From positions 1 through 64,000 of the forward strand of contig CAYWJU010000006.1 in the NCBI GenBank assembly GCA_964458645.1: 64,000 nt of DNA, read 5' to 3'. Under the pieces are notes generated by a model. The model was not told where the DNA came from, did not search any database, and saw nothing but the letters and a program-made list of their open reading frames with translations. The DNA is from DAORHV01 sp964458645 (GTDB lineage: Bacteria > Patescibacteriota > Gracilibacteria > Peribacterales > Peribacteraceae). Below are positions 34,273-42,676 of the stretch, in pieces (the stretch's first letter is position 1; every line of letters begins with the position of its first letter). Position numbers and translations under genes: made by a program.

Positions 34273-35337
34273 TTACTTGACGGGCGCGGGCGTGCCGCCG
34301 GCCTTCAGCGTGCGTGCGTCATCGGCCATCTTCTTGGCAATGGACTGCATCTGCGTTGCAATGGATTCCAGGTTCGGGCTGAATGCGCGAGCTTTGTCGG
34401 CGGCAGCATAAGCCTCTTTTGCAAGCGCAATGACGGTGTCGAATTGCCCGGCCGTACCTGCTTCGTAGGCCTGGACCAACAATCCAAAACCTTCGGCTGT
34501 CTTCACGGCGCCTTTCACCACGGCTTCATTCGGCTTGCTGGCAAGCGCTCCGCGCGACGTAAGAATCGCACGTGCCGAAGCGTACTTGGCTTGGTTGATA
34601 TCTTTGGCGTCCAGCATTTTCAGCAAGTTGACGATGTCGCCTTCGGTCTGCGACAACAGGGCCTGCGTTCGGCGTCCTGCGCGGTACATATCCAGACGGT
34701 AAAGCAACAGGGCCATTTCGGCGCGGGTGATTTCCTTGGCCGGATTCAGCGTGCCGTCGGTGCTCACGCTTGTCATGGACGACGTGAGTGAGTAGCGCAT
34801 GAACGGGTAGAACCATTCGTCGGTTTTGGTAACGTCCGTGGCGAGCGGCGAACTGATTTCGCTGAACGCGGACTTGGCATCGATCTGTTTGGAGGCCAGC
34901 GCCATTTTGATGAACTCCGCCTTCTTGACCACGACACCCGGATTGAATGACGGCTTTGCCGGCGGACCATCGATCAGTTTGTATTTCTTGAGAGCCAACT
35001 CGACGTACGGAATAGCCCACGGCGTACCGGCCATATCGTTGAATGAACTGGTTGCACCGGCATCAATCGTTTCACCCGCACTCAGCAAACCGGAGACCAG
35101 AATTTTAATGGCTGCCGCGCGTGTCAGTTTGTCGTTGGGACCGAATGTTCCACCAGCATTGCCTTGCACCATGCCCTTGCTCTTCAGATACTCCACCGCA
35201 GAGAAGGCAGCGTGTGACGGCGGCACATCGGTGAATGATTGCGGCTGGCTCTGCGCTGCTGCAAATGGAACGGAACCAACCAAGAGTGAAGCTACCAACC
35301 ATGCGCTGGCAAACCTGGAGAGGGGAGTTTTAGACAT
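34273..35337 (-). CDS. SLH-domain surface protein (354 residues)
   Basis: The signal peptide from ATG 35337 (MSKTPLSRFASAWLVASLL...AAAQ) is followed by three SLH modules: SFTDVPPSHAAFSAVEYLKS with KLTRAAAIKIL, SFNDMAGTPWAIPYVELALK with VVKKAEFIKMA, and EWFYPFMRYSL with EITRAEMALLLYRLD. The C-terminal third (about 235-354) is alpha-helical with TPR-like spacing (YEAGTAGQFDTVIALAKEA) and ends in PAPVK. It should bind secondary cell-wall polymer and display a small helical domain. The longer frame to 35424 lacks a sensible signal peptide. Confidence 0.88.
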   Translation of the reverse strand: MSKTPLSRFASAWLVASLLVGSVPFAAAQSQPQSFTDVPPSHAAFSAVEYLKSKGMVQGNAGGTFGPNDKLTRAAAIKILVSGLLSAGETIDAGATSSFNDMAGTPWAIPYVELALKKYKLIDGPPAKPSFNPGVVVKKAEFIKMALASKQIDAKSAFSEISSPLATDVTKTDEWFYPFMRYSLTSSMTSVSTDGTLNPAKEITRAEMALLLYRLDMYRAGRRTQALLSQTEGDIVNLLKMLDAKDINQAKYASARAILTSRGALASKPNEAVVKGAVKTAEGFGLLVQAYEAGTAGQFDTVIALAKEAYAAADKARAFSPNLESIATQMQSIAKKMADDARTLKAGGTPAPVK

Positions 35338-36573
35338 GTGTAAACGTAGGAAACGAGTATTCGCAATGGTACAAAATCCGCGATTGAACCACAAGCGAAT
35401 CGCATCTGTATGCCATAAGTTCAATCACATACGTGCAACCATGCATACAGACGATAGCAATTGGTATTTATGGCTTCAGAAAGGGCTGTTGTTGACGTGC
35501 TTCATCCGCAAAATATTTGTAGTGCATGCAAAAGAGCCCATGCAGACGTCGTAAGCTCGAACACTTCTGCAACACCCCGGCTCTATGATGCGCATGTTTT
35601 GTCTCCTATTTGCTACGACAAGTATTTTTTACATTTCAGTCAATCCACAAGCCCTCAGTTCCGATGCATTCGCTGCAATCCGCCGGCTGAAAAATAGCAA
35701 AAAAGTGCTCGCCTTGCTGCGGGAAAAAGAAGCTCACACACATCTGAAACAATGCCGAGCAGAATGCTGTGGCGCACTCGCGCCTAAAGCCCGAAGAGAC
35801 GCCGCTCCTGAGGCTTGTACAGGCCCAAGTTCAAAGAGATGCCGAGCCCTTGCTGCAGCGAAAAAGCCAAAAATGCACTTGGCGGATTGCGAGAAGATCA
35901 CACGCAATCGCTACGACTCAGAATTCAATGTGATTTTTTGCACAAAAGCCGACGAACAGGCCAAAGTTCATGTGCAAGTGCGTCATTGACAAAAACTATA
36001 AAATAATTTTTAAAAACAAAACGCTCACAGCGCGTAACAAGCTCGAATACATGCGCTACGCAGAAGGCATGCTTTCGCACAGAAGCCGCAATTCGATGCC
36101 ATTCACCTGCAAAATAGGCAGAAGCTCAAACAGATACACGCTCAGCCATGTCCATCCCGATGCCGTTTTCAAGCAAGGGAAGGCGGCCATCGGACTGTGA
36201 TTGCTGAGGAAAGTTCAGGCAGATCTGCATACGGTTTTCGGCACCATGCAGCGCCGAACTCTTTGCTCCGCTGCGACGACAATGCGGGATGGGGAAAGAT
36301 CAGACAGATGTGATTTTTGAAGCCAAAACAACATCAGCCCATTCGCGATTGTGGTCTTAAAAACGATTGGCCGTGACAAAGGCAAAGTTCAGACAGATGC
36401 GAAAGCCATTCTGTAAGCGGCAAAATCGGGCTTTTTGGCACTGTGAAACGGAAGCTCAGAAACTTACACTGCAGCACATAGACATTTTGTGCCAACTCTG
36501 CTAAAATTAAGCATAGTAAAGTTACAAGAACAAGGTACGCACTAACGCGCACCAAAAACAAAAATCAAAATTC
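35338..36573. other. 1.2-kb non-coding region between the SLH gene and HTH module B
   Basis: No credible gene: the longest plus-strand frame (35585-35989) is Cys/Lys/Ala-rich and is interrupted by repeats whose spacing is not a multiple of three. The region is relatively AT-rich near both ends. Its main content is an array of degenerate 15-bp motifs (35553-36467), described separately. Possible -10 sequences (TAAAAT, 36501-36506; CATAGT, 36512-36517) precede the HTH gene. Confidence 0.6.
35553..36467 (+). repeat. array of degenerate AAGYTCANACAGATG motifs spaced 67-97 bp
   Basis: Copies begin at 35730, 35827, 35894, 35964, 36039, 36122, 36211, 36296, 36385 and 36452; weaker ones are at 35553 and 35650. 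The best-conserved are AAGTTCAGACAGATGCG (36385), AAGATCAGACAGATGTG (36296), AAGTTCAGGCAGATC (36211) and AAGCTCAAACAGATA (36122). The intervening 50-80 bp are mostly unrelated, though TGTGATTTTTTG-like pieces recur (35930 and 36309). All copies have the same orientation, toward the HTH gene. Confidence 0.6.
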
Positions 36574-37161
36574 ATGTCCGCCCGCGACACCCGATTGGCC
36601 GATGTACGACGCTTGCTCAAGCAGGCTGTCGAGTTGGAGTTGAGTGCCGGAGCGGTGCAGCGTTTGAAGTGGTTTTTGTACACACTCGAACACGACAACA
36701 ACGTCAGCTTGGCATGCCGTCACTTCGGCATTGCACGCTCGACGTTCATGCGTTGGTGGAATCGCTTCGACGCACAGAACGTGTCGAGCCTGGAGGAAAC
36801 GTCGCGTCGGCCGCATGCCGTACGCGCGCCCGAAACCGATGCCCGAACGGTGGCCGCCATTCGCGAACTGCGCATGGCACACCCGACCACGGGCAAGGTC
36901 GGCATTCACACAATGCTGCGCGAGATCTACGGCATCGAAGCTTCTGTGTCGACCGTCGGCCGCGTCATCGCTCGCCACAAATTGTTCTTCGGTGAAAAGG
37001 CATCGCATCTGCAGAAGCGTGGCGAAACGGAAATCGTAACGAGCACGGAGCAGGACACCACCACCGCAATCAACACGACGCAGCTCACTCCTGCGTCTGC
37101 TTCGGAAGCCGATGAGGACCCGCTCTCCATGCTGCCGCTTCCTCCCCTGCCGACTTCGTAA
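36574..37161 (+). CDS. transposase-type helix-turn-helix protein (module B)
   Basis: 195 residues, paralogous to the protein at 30098. HTH at about 43-63 (VSLACRHFGIARSTFMRWWN), the shared linker SSLEETSRRPHAVRAPE, and a second DNA-binding region (about 92-135: TVAAIRELRMAHPTTGKVGI, SVSTVGRVIARHKLF). As in module A the DDE transposase domain is missing. Here no transmembrane helix follows; the tail is Thr/Glu/Pro-rich (SMLPLPPLPTS). The next gene starts 5 nt downstream, so both are in one operon. A domesticated transcription regulator of the adjacent surface gene is the likely role, but this is inferred. Confidence 0.75.
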   Translation: MSARDTRLADVRRLLKQAVELELSAGAVQRLKWFLYTLEHDNNVSLACRHFGIARSTFMRWWNRFDAQNVSSLEETSRRPHAVRAPETDARTVAAIRELRMAHPTTGKVGIHTMLREIYGIEASVSTVGRVIARHKLFFGEKASHLQKRGETEIVTSTEQDTTTAINTTQLTPASASEADEDPLSMLPLPPLPTS

Positions 37162-37166
37162 GCCCC

Positions 37167-39473
37167 ATGCGACGCTTTGTCACCAGCATCGGCTTGGCAC
37201 TCCTGGCGCTCACTCTGAGCGCACCGGTCGCCATGGCTCAGGTGAGCACGTCGTTCCAGCTGCAGGAAAGCATGGGCGACAACGCTACCGGAGATCCGGG
37301 CGTGAGCACGTCGTTCCAGCACATCAACAACGGCGTGACGTGGAACGATTCGGTCCTCACTGGAAACAACTTCATCCTGACGACCGGACCCGCAACGACT
37401 GCCGGCACGAGTAGCAGTTCGTCGAGCGGTGCTGGCGGCACGACCGGCGGTGGCAGCACCGGCGGCGATACCGGTACGAGCGGCGGCGGTTACCGACCGC
37501 ATCCTGCGGCAAGCAGTGCAAGTGCGAGCATGTCTTCGAGCAGCACGAGTTCTCGTGGCCCGCGCGTACCGCACACGTATCCGACCACAAGTTCTGCAAG
37601 CAGCGCATCGGCCGAAGAAACAACGACCGATCTGTCGAGCTCGGCATGGACGGAGACGACATACGATACGTCTTCGATCGACGGTACGGCACTGAGTCTG
37701 CGGTACTTCGGCGCGGTTGATCCGCTCTGTCCTCCTGCAGTAACGCTGCACAGTGCAGCAACGGAAACCGCCACATGGTTCTGGCTGTGGATCGTGCTGT
37801 TCTGCATTGCGATTGCCTGCAGCAGCGCCATGACCTACGTGCTGCACAAGCGCATCCGCACGTTCTTGAAAAAGAAGCGCAATCGCACGGTTGCCATGAG
37901 CGTGCTGTTGGCACTGTTCTCGCTGGGACTGGGCCTGCTGCTGCTCGGCATGCCGTTCACCGCACACGCCGCCAACGCGACCACTCCGCTCCTGAGCACC
38001 TATAAGGGCAACCTCTTGAACGCCAGCGGTACACCTATTACGACGGCGGTCACCATTCGCTTCAGCTATTGGAAGAGTTCCGACTTCGTGACTTCGGATC
38101 TTACGGGCGGCGGCGCAATCAATACGAGTGCCACCAACTATGTCAGCTGGAACGAAGTGCAAACCGTCACGCCGACCGCACAGGGTTACTTCTCGGTTGA
38201 ACTCGGCAAAGTCACGCCGCTCATCGACTTCAGCACGCTGCCGGTGGACACCCTGAAGAATCTCCACCTGCAAGTAGAGGTGAAGATGGCCGGCGATCCG
38301 GATACCTCGTACGAGTTGCTGGACACCAATCCGAGTGACGCCGCTTTGGATCGCTCGCGCGTGACCACCGTACCGTTTGCACACAACGCCGAGTTGCTCG
38401 ACCAGCACGACACCGGAACCGGCAGCTTCAATATTCCGGTATTGGACCTGAGCGGCCTGCTGCCCAAGAGCACCATCCCCGGTGGCACGAACGCAAACAC
38501 CTTCGTGCTGAACAGCGACGACAGCGCCGCCACCGAAGTCGTGCTGCAATTCGGCAATGCACTGTCCAAGCAACTGAGCTACGACAGCGTGAACGGTTGG
38601 TTCAACTTCAATGACGATGTGCGCATTCAAGGAGACTTGACCGTCACCGGTCTGGTGAACGGCATCAACCTGAGTTCGTTGCAGAGTTCCACCGGCGCAC
38701 TGAAGGCATACGTCGGTGCCGGACTGACCATTATGGTTTCCGGCGGAAGCTACCGCTTGAATGGAGTAGTCACCAACTATGCAGGCGCCAGCGGCGTGGC
38801 CGTTCCCGCCAGCACTTCGAGCTCCGTGTTCTTCGGCTCCGGCGGACTGACTGTAACGACACTCGGCTACCCGACCGATGAGTCGTATATCCCCGTTGCC
38901 GAAGTAACGACCAACGGCTCAAGCGTACTGACCATTACCGATCGCCGCATTCTCAATAGTGACGACCGTGAAACCACGGTGCAAACCGTCTTCAATCCGG
39001 AGTTCGAGCATGCCAGCTACCAGGGCGACGGCACCGACAACATCGGTCAGCTGCAGGTCAGTCACGACAATACGACCAAGGCAAACTTCTACGACTGGTC
39101 GAGCACGCGCCCAGTGCTGCAGGACTACGACATCTTGCTGAAGGCACATCTGTCGCCGAACTTCGTCCGCTGGAAGGCGGGTGGTGCCGAAAATCCGCTG
39201 AGCCTGGATTACCGCACGACGAACGCCAGCAACGCCGCCAACAAAGTGGACATTCAGGTCTACGATACCAACGGCGTACCGGTCACCTTGTCCGGCTCTG
39301 TTTCCAACCTGGCGAATACCAGCTGGACCACCAGCGGCATCGACCTCGGCAGCGGTGGAACATGGACTCCGGGACAAGACTTCTTGATCCGCATCCGCGC
39401 GTCCGCAAAAGACAACTTCCAGGTGCATATCGGCAGCCTGAAAATGCAGTACGTGGAGCTCCGACGAGAGTAA
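37167..39473 (+). CDS. composite surface protein with two export signals and fibre-type C-terminus (768 residues)
   Basis: A first signal peptide (ALLALTLSAPVAMAQ, to about residue 25) precedes a short repeat (VSTSFQ at two places), a Ser/Gly/Thr-rich low-complexity linker (about 70-160) and a transmembrane helix (about 193-215, FWLWIVLFCIAIACSSAM). After a basic loop (KKKRNRT) comes a second signal-like segment ending MPFTAHAANA (about 245-270). The exported part then resembles other fibre proteins here: VLNSDDSAATEVVLQFGN, VRIQGDLTVTGLVNG, and a C-terminal jelly-roll-like domain shared with the gene at 39683 (STRPVLQDYDILLKAHLSPN, GGTWTPGQDFLIRI). It looks like a fusion of a membrane protein and a fibre gene. 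It follows HTH module B. Confidence 0.75.
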   Translation: MRRFVTSIGLALLALTLSAPVAMAQVSTSFQLQESMGDNATGDPGVSTSFQHINNGVTWNDSVLTGNNFILTTGPATTAGTSSSSSSGAGGTTGGGSTGGDTGTSGGGYRPHPAASSASASMSSSSTSSRGPRVPHTYPTTSSASSASAEETTTDLSSSAWTETTYDTSSIDGTALSLRYFGAVDPLCPPAVTLHSAATETATWFWLWIVLFCIAIACSSAMTYVLHKRIRTFLKKKRNRTVAMSVLLALFSLGLGLLLLGMPFTAHAANATTPLLSTYKGNLLNASGTPITTAVTIRFSYWKSSDFVTSDLTGGGAINTSATNYVSWNEVQTVTPTAQGYFSVELGKVTPLIDFSTLPVDTLKNLHLQVEVKMAGDPDTSYELLDTNPSDAALDRSRVTTVPFAHNAELLDQHDTGTGSFNIPVLDLSGLLPKSTIPGGTNANTFVLNSDDSAATEVVLQFGNALSKQLSYDSVNGWFNFNDDVRIQGDLTVTGLVNGINLSSLQSSTGALKAYVGAGLTIMVSGGSYRLNGVVTNYAGASGVAVPASTSSSVFFGSGGLTVTTLGYPTDESYIPVAEVTTNGSSVLTITDRRILNSDDRETTVQTVFNPEFEHASYQGDGTDNIGQLQVSHDNTTKANFYDWSSTRPVLQDYDILLKAHLSPNFVRWKAGGAENPLSLDYRTTNASNAANKVDIQVYDTNGVPVTLSGSVSNLANTSWTTSGIDLGSGGTWTPGQDFLIRIRASAKDNFQVHIGSLKMQYVELRRE

Positions 39474-39651
39474 GCGCTTCCGCTATACTATAAGGAATAT
39501 ATTATTCAATTTTGTCCACTTTTTGCCGGTGACGACTTTTTGGCATTTGTATAAGCAAAGATCTGCTTCAAACCACTTTTCTGATCGAATATATCACGCC
39601 ACAATATACAGAATGGTCAAGATGAACGCTCTACACCTTCTTCTCTCTGTG

Positions 39652-39660
39652 TGCTATAGT
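39652..39660 (+). promoter_or_regulatory. extended -10 promoter (TGCTATAGT) of the 572-residue fibre gene
   Basis: TG-C-TATAGT ends one base before an ATG at 39662, which therefore cannot be the start. The next in-frame ATG at 39683 lies 22 nt after the hexamer. Confidence 0.6.
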
Positions 39661-39682
39661 AATGCGATACCAACAAATATTT

Positions 39683-41401
39683 ATGTTCAAATACACACTT
39701 CCCCGCAGTTGCGCACGGGCCAGCAAATTCATTGCTGGAATCGCGCTTGGTTCGATTGCTTTCGCCTCACTGTCGCCACTGGCGTCGGCTGCGGGCAGCT
39801 GGGCACCAACATTGCTGGTGAACACGGAATCGTTCCAGCAAATCGATGGTGGAGACGGCAGCACCGACATCGAGCTGCGCTTCGGAAGCAGCGGCGTCAC
39901 CTTGAAATACTTAACCAACGGAAAATTCCAATTCTCCGCGGGCTTGAGTGTTCTCGGCACGCTGTCGGGTTCCAACTTGAACATTGATCGGAACGCTACG
40001 ATTGGAGGAGCATTGACCGCAACCGGTGCGATTACGACGAAGAGCACCCTCTCTGGAGCCAACTTGGTCATTAATCGTAACGGTAACTTCGGAGGACAAT
40101 TGACTGTCACTGGCGCCATCTTGGGCGCATCGACCATTACCGCGAAGACGGTCTTGTCCGGTACTACGTTGCGTGTGTCCGGTAATGCAGACGTTCAGGG
40201 GGCACTGGCTGCTTCCGGAGCGATCCGCACCGACGGGAATCTTACTATTAATGATGATGCTGACTCGAACAACGCCGTGTTGACCTTCGGTAACACGTCC
40301 GGCAACCAGTCCATTACCTTCTTGAACACCGCGCAGCGATTCCAGTTCAGCAGGGGAATTTCGGTACTGGGTACTATTTCGGGTTCCAGCTTGAACGTTG
40401 ATCGCAACGCCACCGTCGGTGGAACGCTCACCGTCACTGGCGCCGTGCTGGGTATGTCGACCATTACCGCCAAGACCGTCTTGTCCGGTACCACGTTGCG
40501 TGTGTCCGGTAATGCAGACATCAACGGCTCACTCTCCGTCACGGGTTCCATCCTTACGGAAGGCAACCTGACGTTGGGTGGCGATGACGCTGCAACAGAT
40601 GTGTCATTGACCTTCATGAATTCGGGCACCGACGAAACATTCACCTGGCTCGAAAGCAACGATAAGTTCTACCTGTCCGATGACTTGGACGTGAACGGCA
40701 CCATTTCGGGCACCACGCTCAAGATTTCCGGCAACGGCACGCACACTATGTCCGGCTCACTCACGATCGAAGGCGCCTTGTCTGGCTCGACGATCCAGGG
40801 CTTTGGTCTCGGCGACTGTAGCGGCACCAACCAGAAGTTGGTGTACAACGCAGCCATCGACAAATTCGAATGTGCTACAGACCAGACCGGTGCAGGCAGC
40901 AACGGTAGCGGACAGATTCTCTCGCTCCACCCCGAATACCCAGGCGCTGTCTACTACGCCAGCGGATCCGTCTTCGTGGGCCAGATGACCCTGTCGGGTG
41001 GCACGACCGCACTGGATAACACCTTCAAGTGGACCTCCACCAAGGCCGCTCTGAACGACTACTGGATCTCCGTCCGCGTCCGCCTGCCGGATAACTTCAG
41101 CACTTGGGACCCGACGAAGCCGATTGAGCTCCGCTACAAGACCGGTGTCGCCTCGAACGCCAACAACTACGTCAGCATCCGCATTAAGGACACTGCCGGA
41201 GTCGAGCGCCCGCTGACCGGTGGCGAAAACCTGGCAAGCACCTCGTTCACGACCGCAAGCATTAAGGGCCCAGAAGCAGGCGGTACATGGACTCCGAAAG
41301 GCTACGTCACGATCTACGTGAAGCTGGCCGCCAACAACACTGCCAGCGCCTATGCCGCAGCCGGATTCATTAACCTGAACTTCGAATCGACGCTCCCGTA
41401 A
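39683..41401 (+). CDS. phage-tail-fibre-like secreted surface protein (572 residues)
   Basis: ATG 39683 is chosen from the promoter position. The signal peptide ends LASAAG (about residue 38). The conserved opening SWAPTLLVNTESFQQIDGGD and IELRFG is followed by beta repeats of about 25 residues (VLGTLSGSNLNIDRNATIGG, LSGTTLRVSGNADVQGALAA) to about residue 370, then GSGTNQ-type cysteine-flanked linker and a C-terminal jelly-roll-like domain shared with the protein at 37167 (TSTKAALNDYWISVRVRLPD, GGTWTPKGYVTIYVKLA). Two repeat units at about 40135 and 40460 are nearly identical in DNA. A strong terminator follows the stop. Probably an adhesive fibre. Confidence 0.78.
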   Translation: MFKYTLPRSCARASKFIAGIALGSIAFASLSPLASAAGSWAPTLLVNTESFQQIDGGDGSTDIELRFGSSGVTLKYLTNGKFQFSAGLSVLGTLSGSNLNIDRNATIGGALTATGAITTKSTLSGANLVINRNGNFGGQLTVTGAILGASTITAKTVLSGTTLRVSGNADVQGALAASGAIRTDGNLTINDDADSNNAVLTFGNTSGNQSITFLNTAQRFQFSRGISVLGTISGSSLNVDRNATVGGTLTVTGAVLGMSTITAKTVLSGTTLRVSGNADINGSLSVTGSILTEGNLTLGGDDAATDVSLTFMNSGTDETFTWLESNDKFYLSDDLDVNGTISGTTLKISGNGTHTMSGSLTIEGALSGSTIQGFGLGDCSGTNQKLVYNAAIDKFECATDQTGAGSNGSGQILSLHPEYPGAVYYASGSVFVGQMTLSGGTTALDNTFKWTSTKAALNDYWISVRVRLPDNFSTWDPTKPIELRYKTGVASNANNYVSIRIKDTAGVERPLTGGENLASTSFTTASIKGPEAGGTWTPKGYVTIYVKLAANNTASAYAAAGFINLNFESTLP

Positions 41402-41416
41402 GCCTGACCGAACACT

Positions 41417-41440
41417 CGCGAACACTTTCTTCAAACGAGA
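41417..41440 (-). pseudogene. 24-nt remnant of an SLH-protein signal-peptide coding start
   Basis: The sequence is identical over 24 nt to 3009-3032, which encodes residues 3-10 (SRLKKVF) of the SLH protein at the window start. On the minus strand it would read PSRLKKVFASV after an ATG at 41455, then diverges. It sits between the fibre gene stop and its terminator. Confidence 0.5.
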
Positions 41441-41444
41441 AGGA

Positions 41445-41469
41445 CCCCTCCGCACCGGGAGGGGTTTTT
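41445..41469 (+). terminator. Rho-independent terminator of the 572-residue fibre gene
   Basis: CCCCTCC-GCACC-GGGAGGGG followed by TTTTT. Confidence 0.9.
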
Positions 41470-41482
41470 CTTTGGTGCGCCA

Positions 41483-42508
41483 TTATTCAGACGCACTGTC
41501 CTCACCTTCGGCAGCCATGCGCATATCCACTTGATCATACGTTCGTCGAGAGACCTCGCGAATGAACGATATACCACGCTGCACATCGCTACTACGCGTC
41601 ATAACACACAGCAGGTACGGCCGCTTGGGATAATACACAATGCCGCAATCGTGGAACTGTTTTTCAGGCTCATCGGGAATGTCTCGAATGCCAAACTTAT
41701 GAGCCACGAGAACGTCGGCAGGAACACCTGCTTTCAGGGCATCTTTGAATGCCGATTCGGCCAGCAGTGCCAACGCTTTTTGTGAGAGATCGGGGCGCAA
41801 AAAACGCCCGTTGAATAGAATGCGGAAGAGTGACGCGTAGTTCTTCACCGACATCGTGTGTTCGGTGGCGGCGCTGTACATACCCAGCTCTTTGTACATA
41901 ACCTCCAAGGTCTGGCCGCTTTCGTCCAACACGGCCAAAAGTTTTCTCAACATGTCGGCGGATGCGTTGTCGGAATAGATGGTCATTTTGCCGAGTAAGT
42001 CGTCGACCGTATACGGCTGGCCGGGCTTCAGCGTTTCCTCGGGGTGCTCCACATTCATAAGCCCCGTGTACGCACCGGACATGACGATTTGCTGCGATAG
42101 AAGCTCGGGCATGTCTTGCGATACGCGCAACACCGCCAGCAACAAGGGGAGTTTGAACAGGCTTGCCGGCGTGAATTTATCGTCTTCATTCACACCGAAC
42201 CACGGACCGCCGACAAGATCGCGAAAATACACCGCACCACCGGTAATTAATCCGGCTTTGCGCTGTGCTTCAATCCACTCGTACAAGTCATGCTCGAATT
42301 CCTCGTACTCCGGCATGAACACTCCAGAAGCATCGCTTTTGCAGCGGATCAGCGGATTCAGTAAAGCGTATTGCGAGCAATTCTGATTGTGATGCACATG
42401 CATGGAATGCCCAAGCCAGACACCGGAGGCGGCACTAGAAATGGTCAGTACGAGCAACGCCCAGAGACAGCCGATGGAAAAATTCCTGATACGCAGATTA
42501 CCCGCCAT
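41483..42508 (-). CDS. class A beta-lactamase-like serine hydrolase (membrane-anchored)
   Basis: 341 residues from ATG 42508. An N-terminal hydrophobic segment (about 12-32) acts as signal or anchor. The serine hydrolase core has the SxxK motif SLFK (in FTPASLFKLPLL), the SDN motif (TIYSDNASADML) and HKFG in place of the usual KTG (LVAHKFGIRD). Such proteins include true beta-lactamases and peptidoglycan-active relatives; with HKFG and no clear Omega-loop ExxxN seen, enzymatic resistance cannot be assumed. A D,D-peptidase-like or esterase role at the cell wall is equally likely. It is divergent from the SBBP propeller gene. The frame continues to a TTG at 42550, less likely as start. Confidence 0.8.
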   Translation of the reverse strand: MAGNLRIRNFSIGCLWALLVLTISSAASGVWLGHSMHVHHNQNCSQYALLNPLIRCKSDASGVFMPEYEEFEHDLYEWIEAQRKAGLITGGAVYFRDLVGGPWFGVNEDDKFTPASLFKLPLLLAVLRVSQDMPELLSQQIVMSGAYTGLMNVEHPEETLKPGQPYTVDDLLGKMTIYSDNASADMLRKLLAVLDESGQTLEVMYKELGMYSAATEHTMSVKNYASLFRILFNGRFLRPDLSQKALALLAESAFKDALKAGVPADVLVAHKFGIRDIPDEPEKQFHDCGIVYYPKRPYLLCVMTRSSDVQRGISFIREVSRRTYDQVDMRMAAEGEDSASE

Positions 42509-42676
42509 GATCCGCTTTGAAAGAGAGGTTTGCAAGTTGCGAATATGCAATGACTGAAGGATAAGTAAATTTGCGTATTATCACTAATATGATGTTCGTC
42601 ATTTGTTTATTTTAAAAGAAAAAGCTTAGTATTGTCTGTTTAACTTTGCTTTTTTATTTTTTTACTTTTTTCTTTT

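Noticed and set aside
35585..35989. 134-codon plus-strand gene between the SLH and HTH genes
   Set aside because: Composition is odd (Cys, Lys, Ala), no initiation signal was seen, and it covers several array motifs whose spacing breaks any codon periodicity.
35553..36467. CRISPR array
   Set aside because: The repeated motif is only about 15 bp and degenerate, spacing is irregular (67-97 bp) and no cas genes are in the window.
30098..37161. Insertion sequences at the two HTH genes
   Set aside because: The DDE catalytic domain is missing and I saw no terminal inverted repeats or target duplications; both genes are coupled to neighbouring fibre genes.
39662..39682. Start of the fibre gene at the ATG at 39662
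   Set aside because: It lies one base after an extended -10 element and so upstream of the expected transcription start; ATG 39683 gives a normal signal peptide.
41483..42508. Antibiotic-resistance beta-lactamase
   Set aside because: SxxK and SDN motifs exist but KTG is replaced by HKFG and no Omega-loop glutamate motif was found, so a resistance role is not supported.
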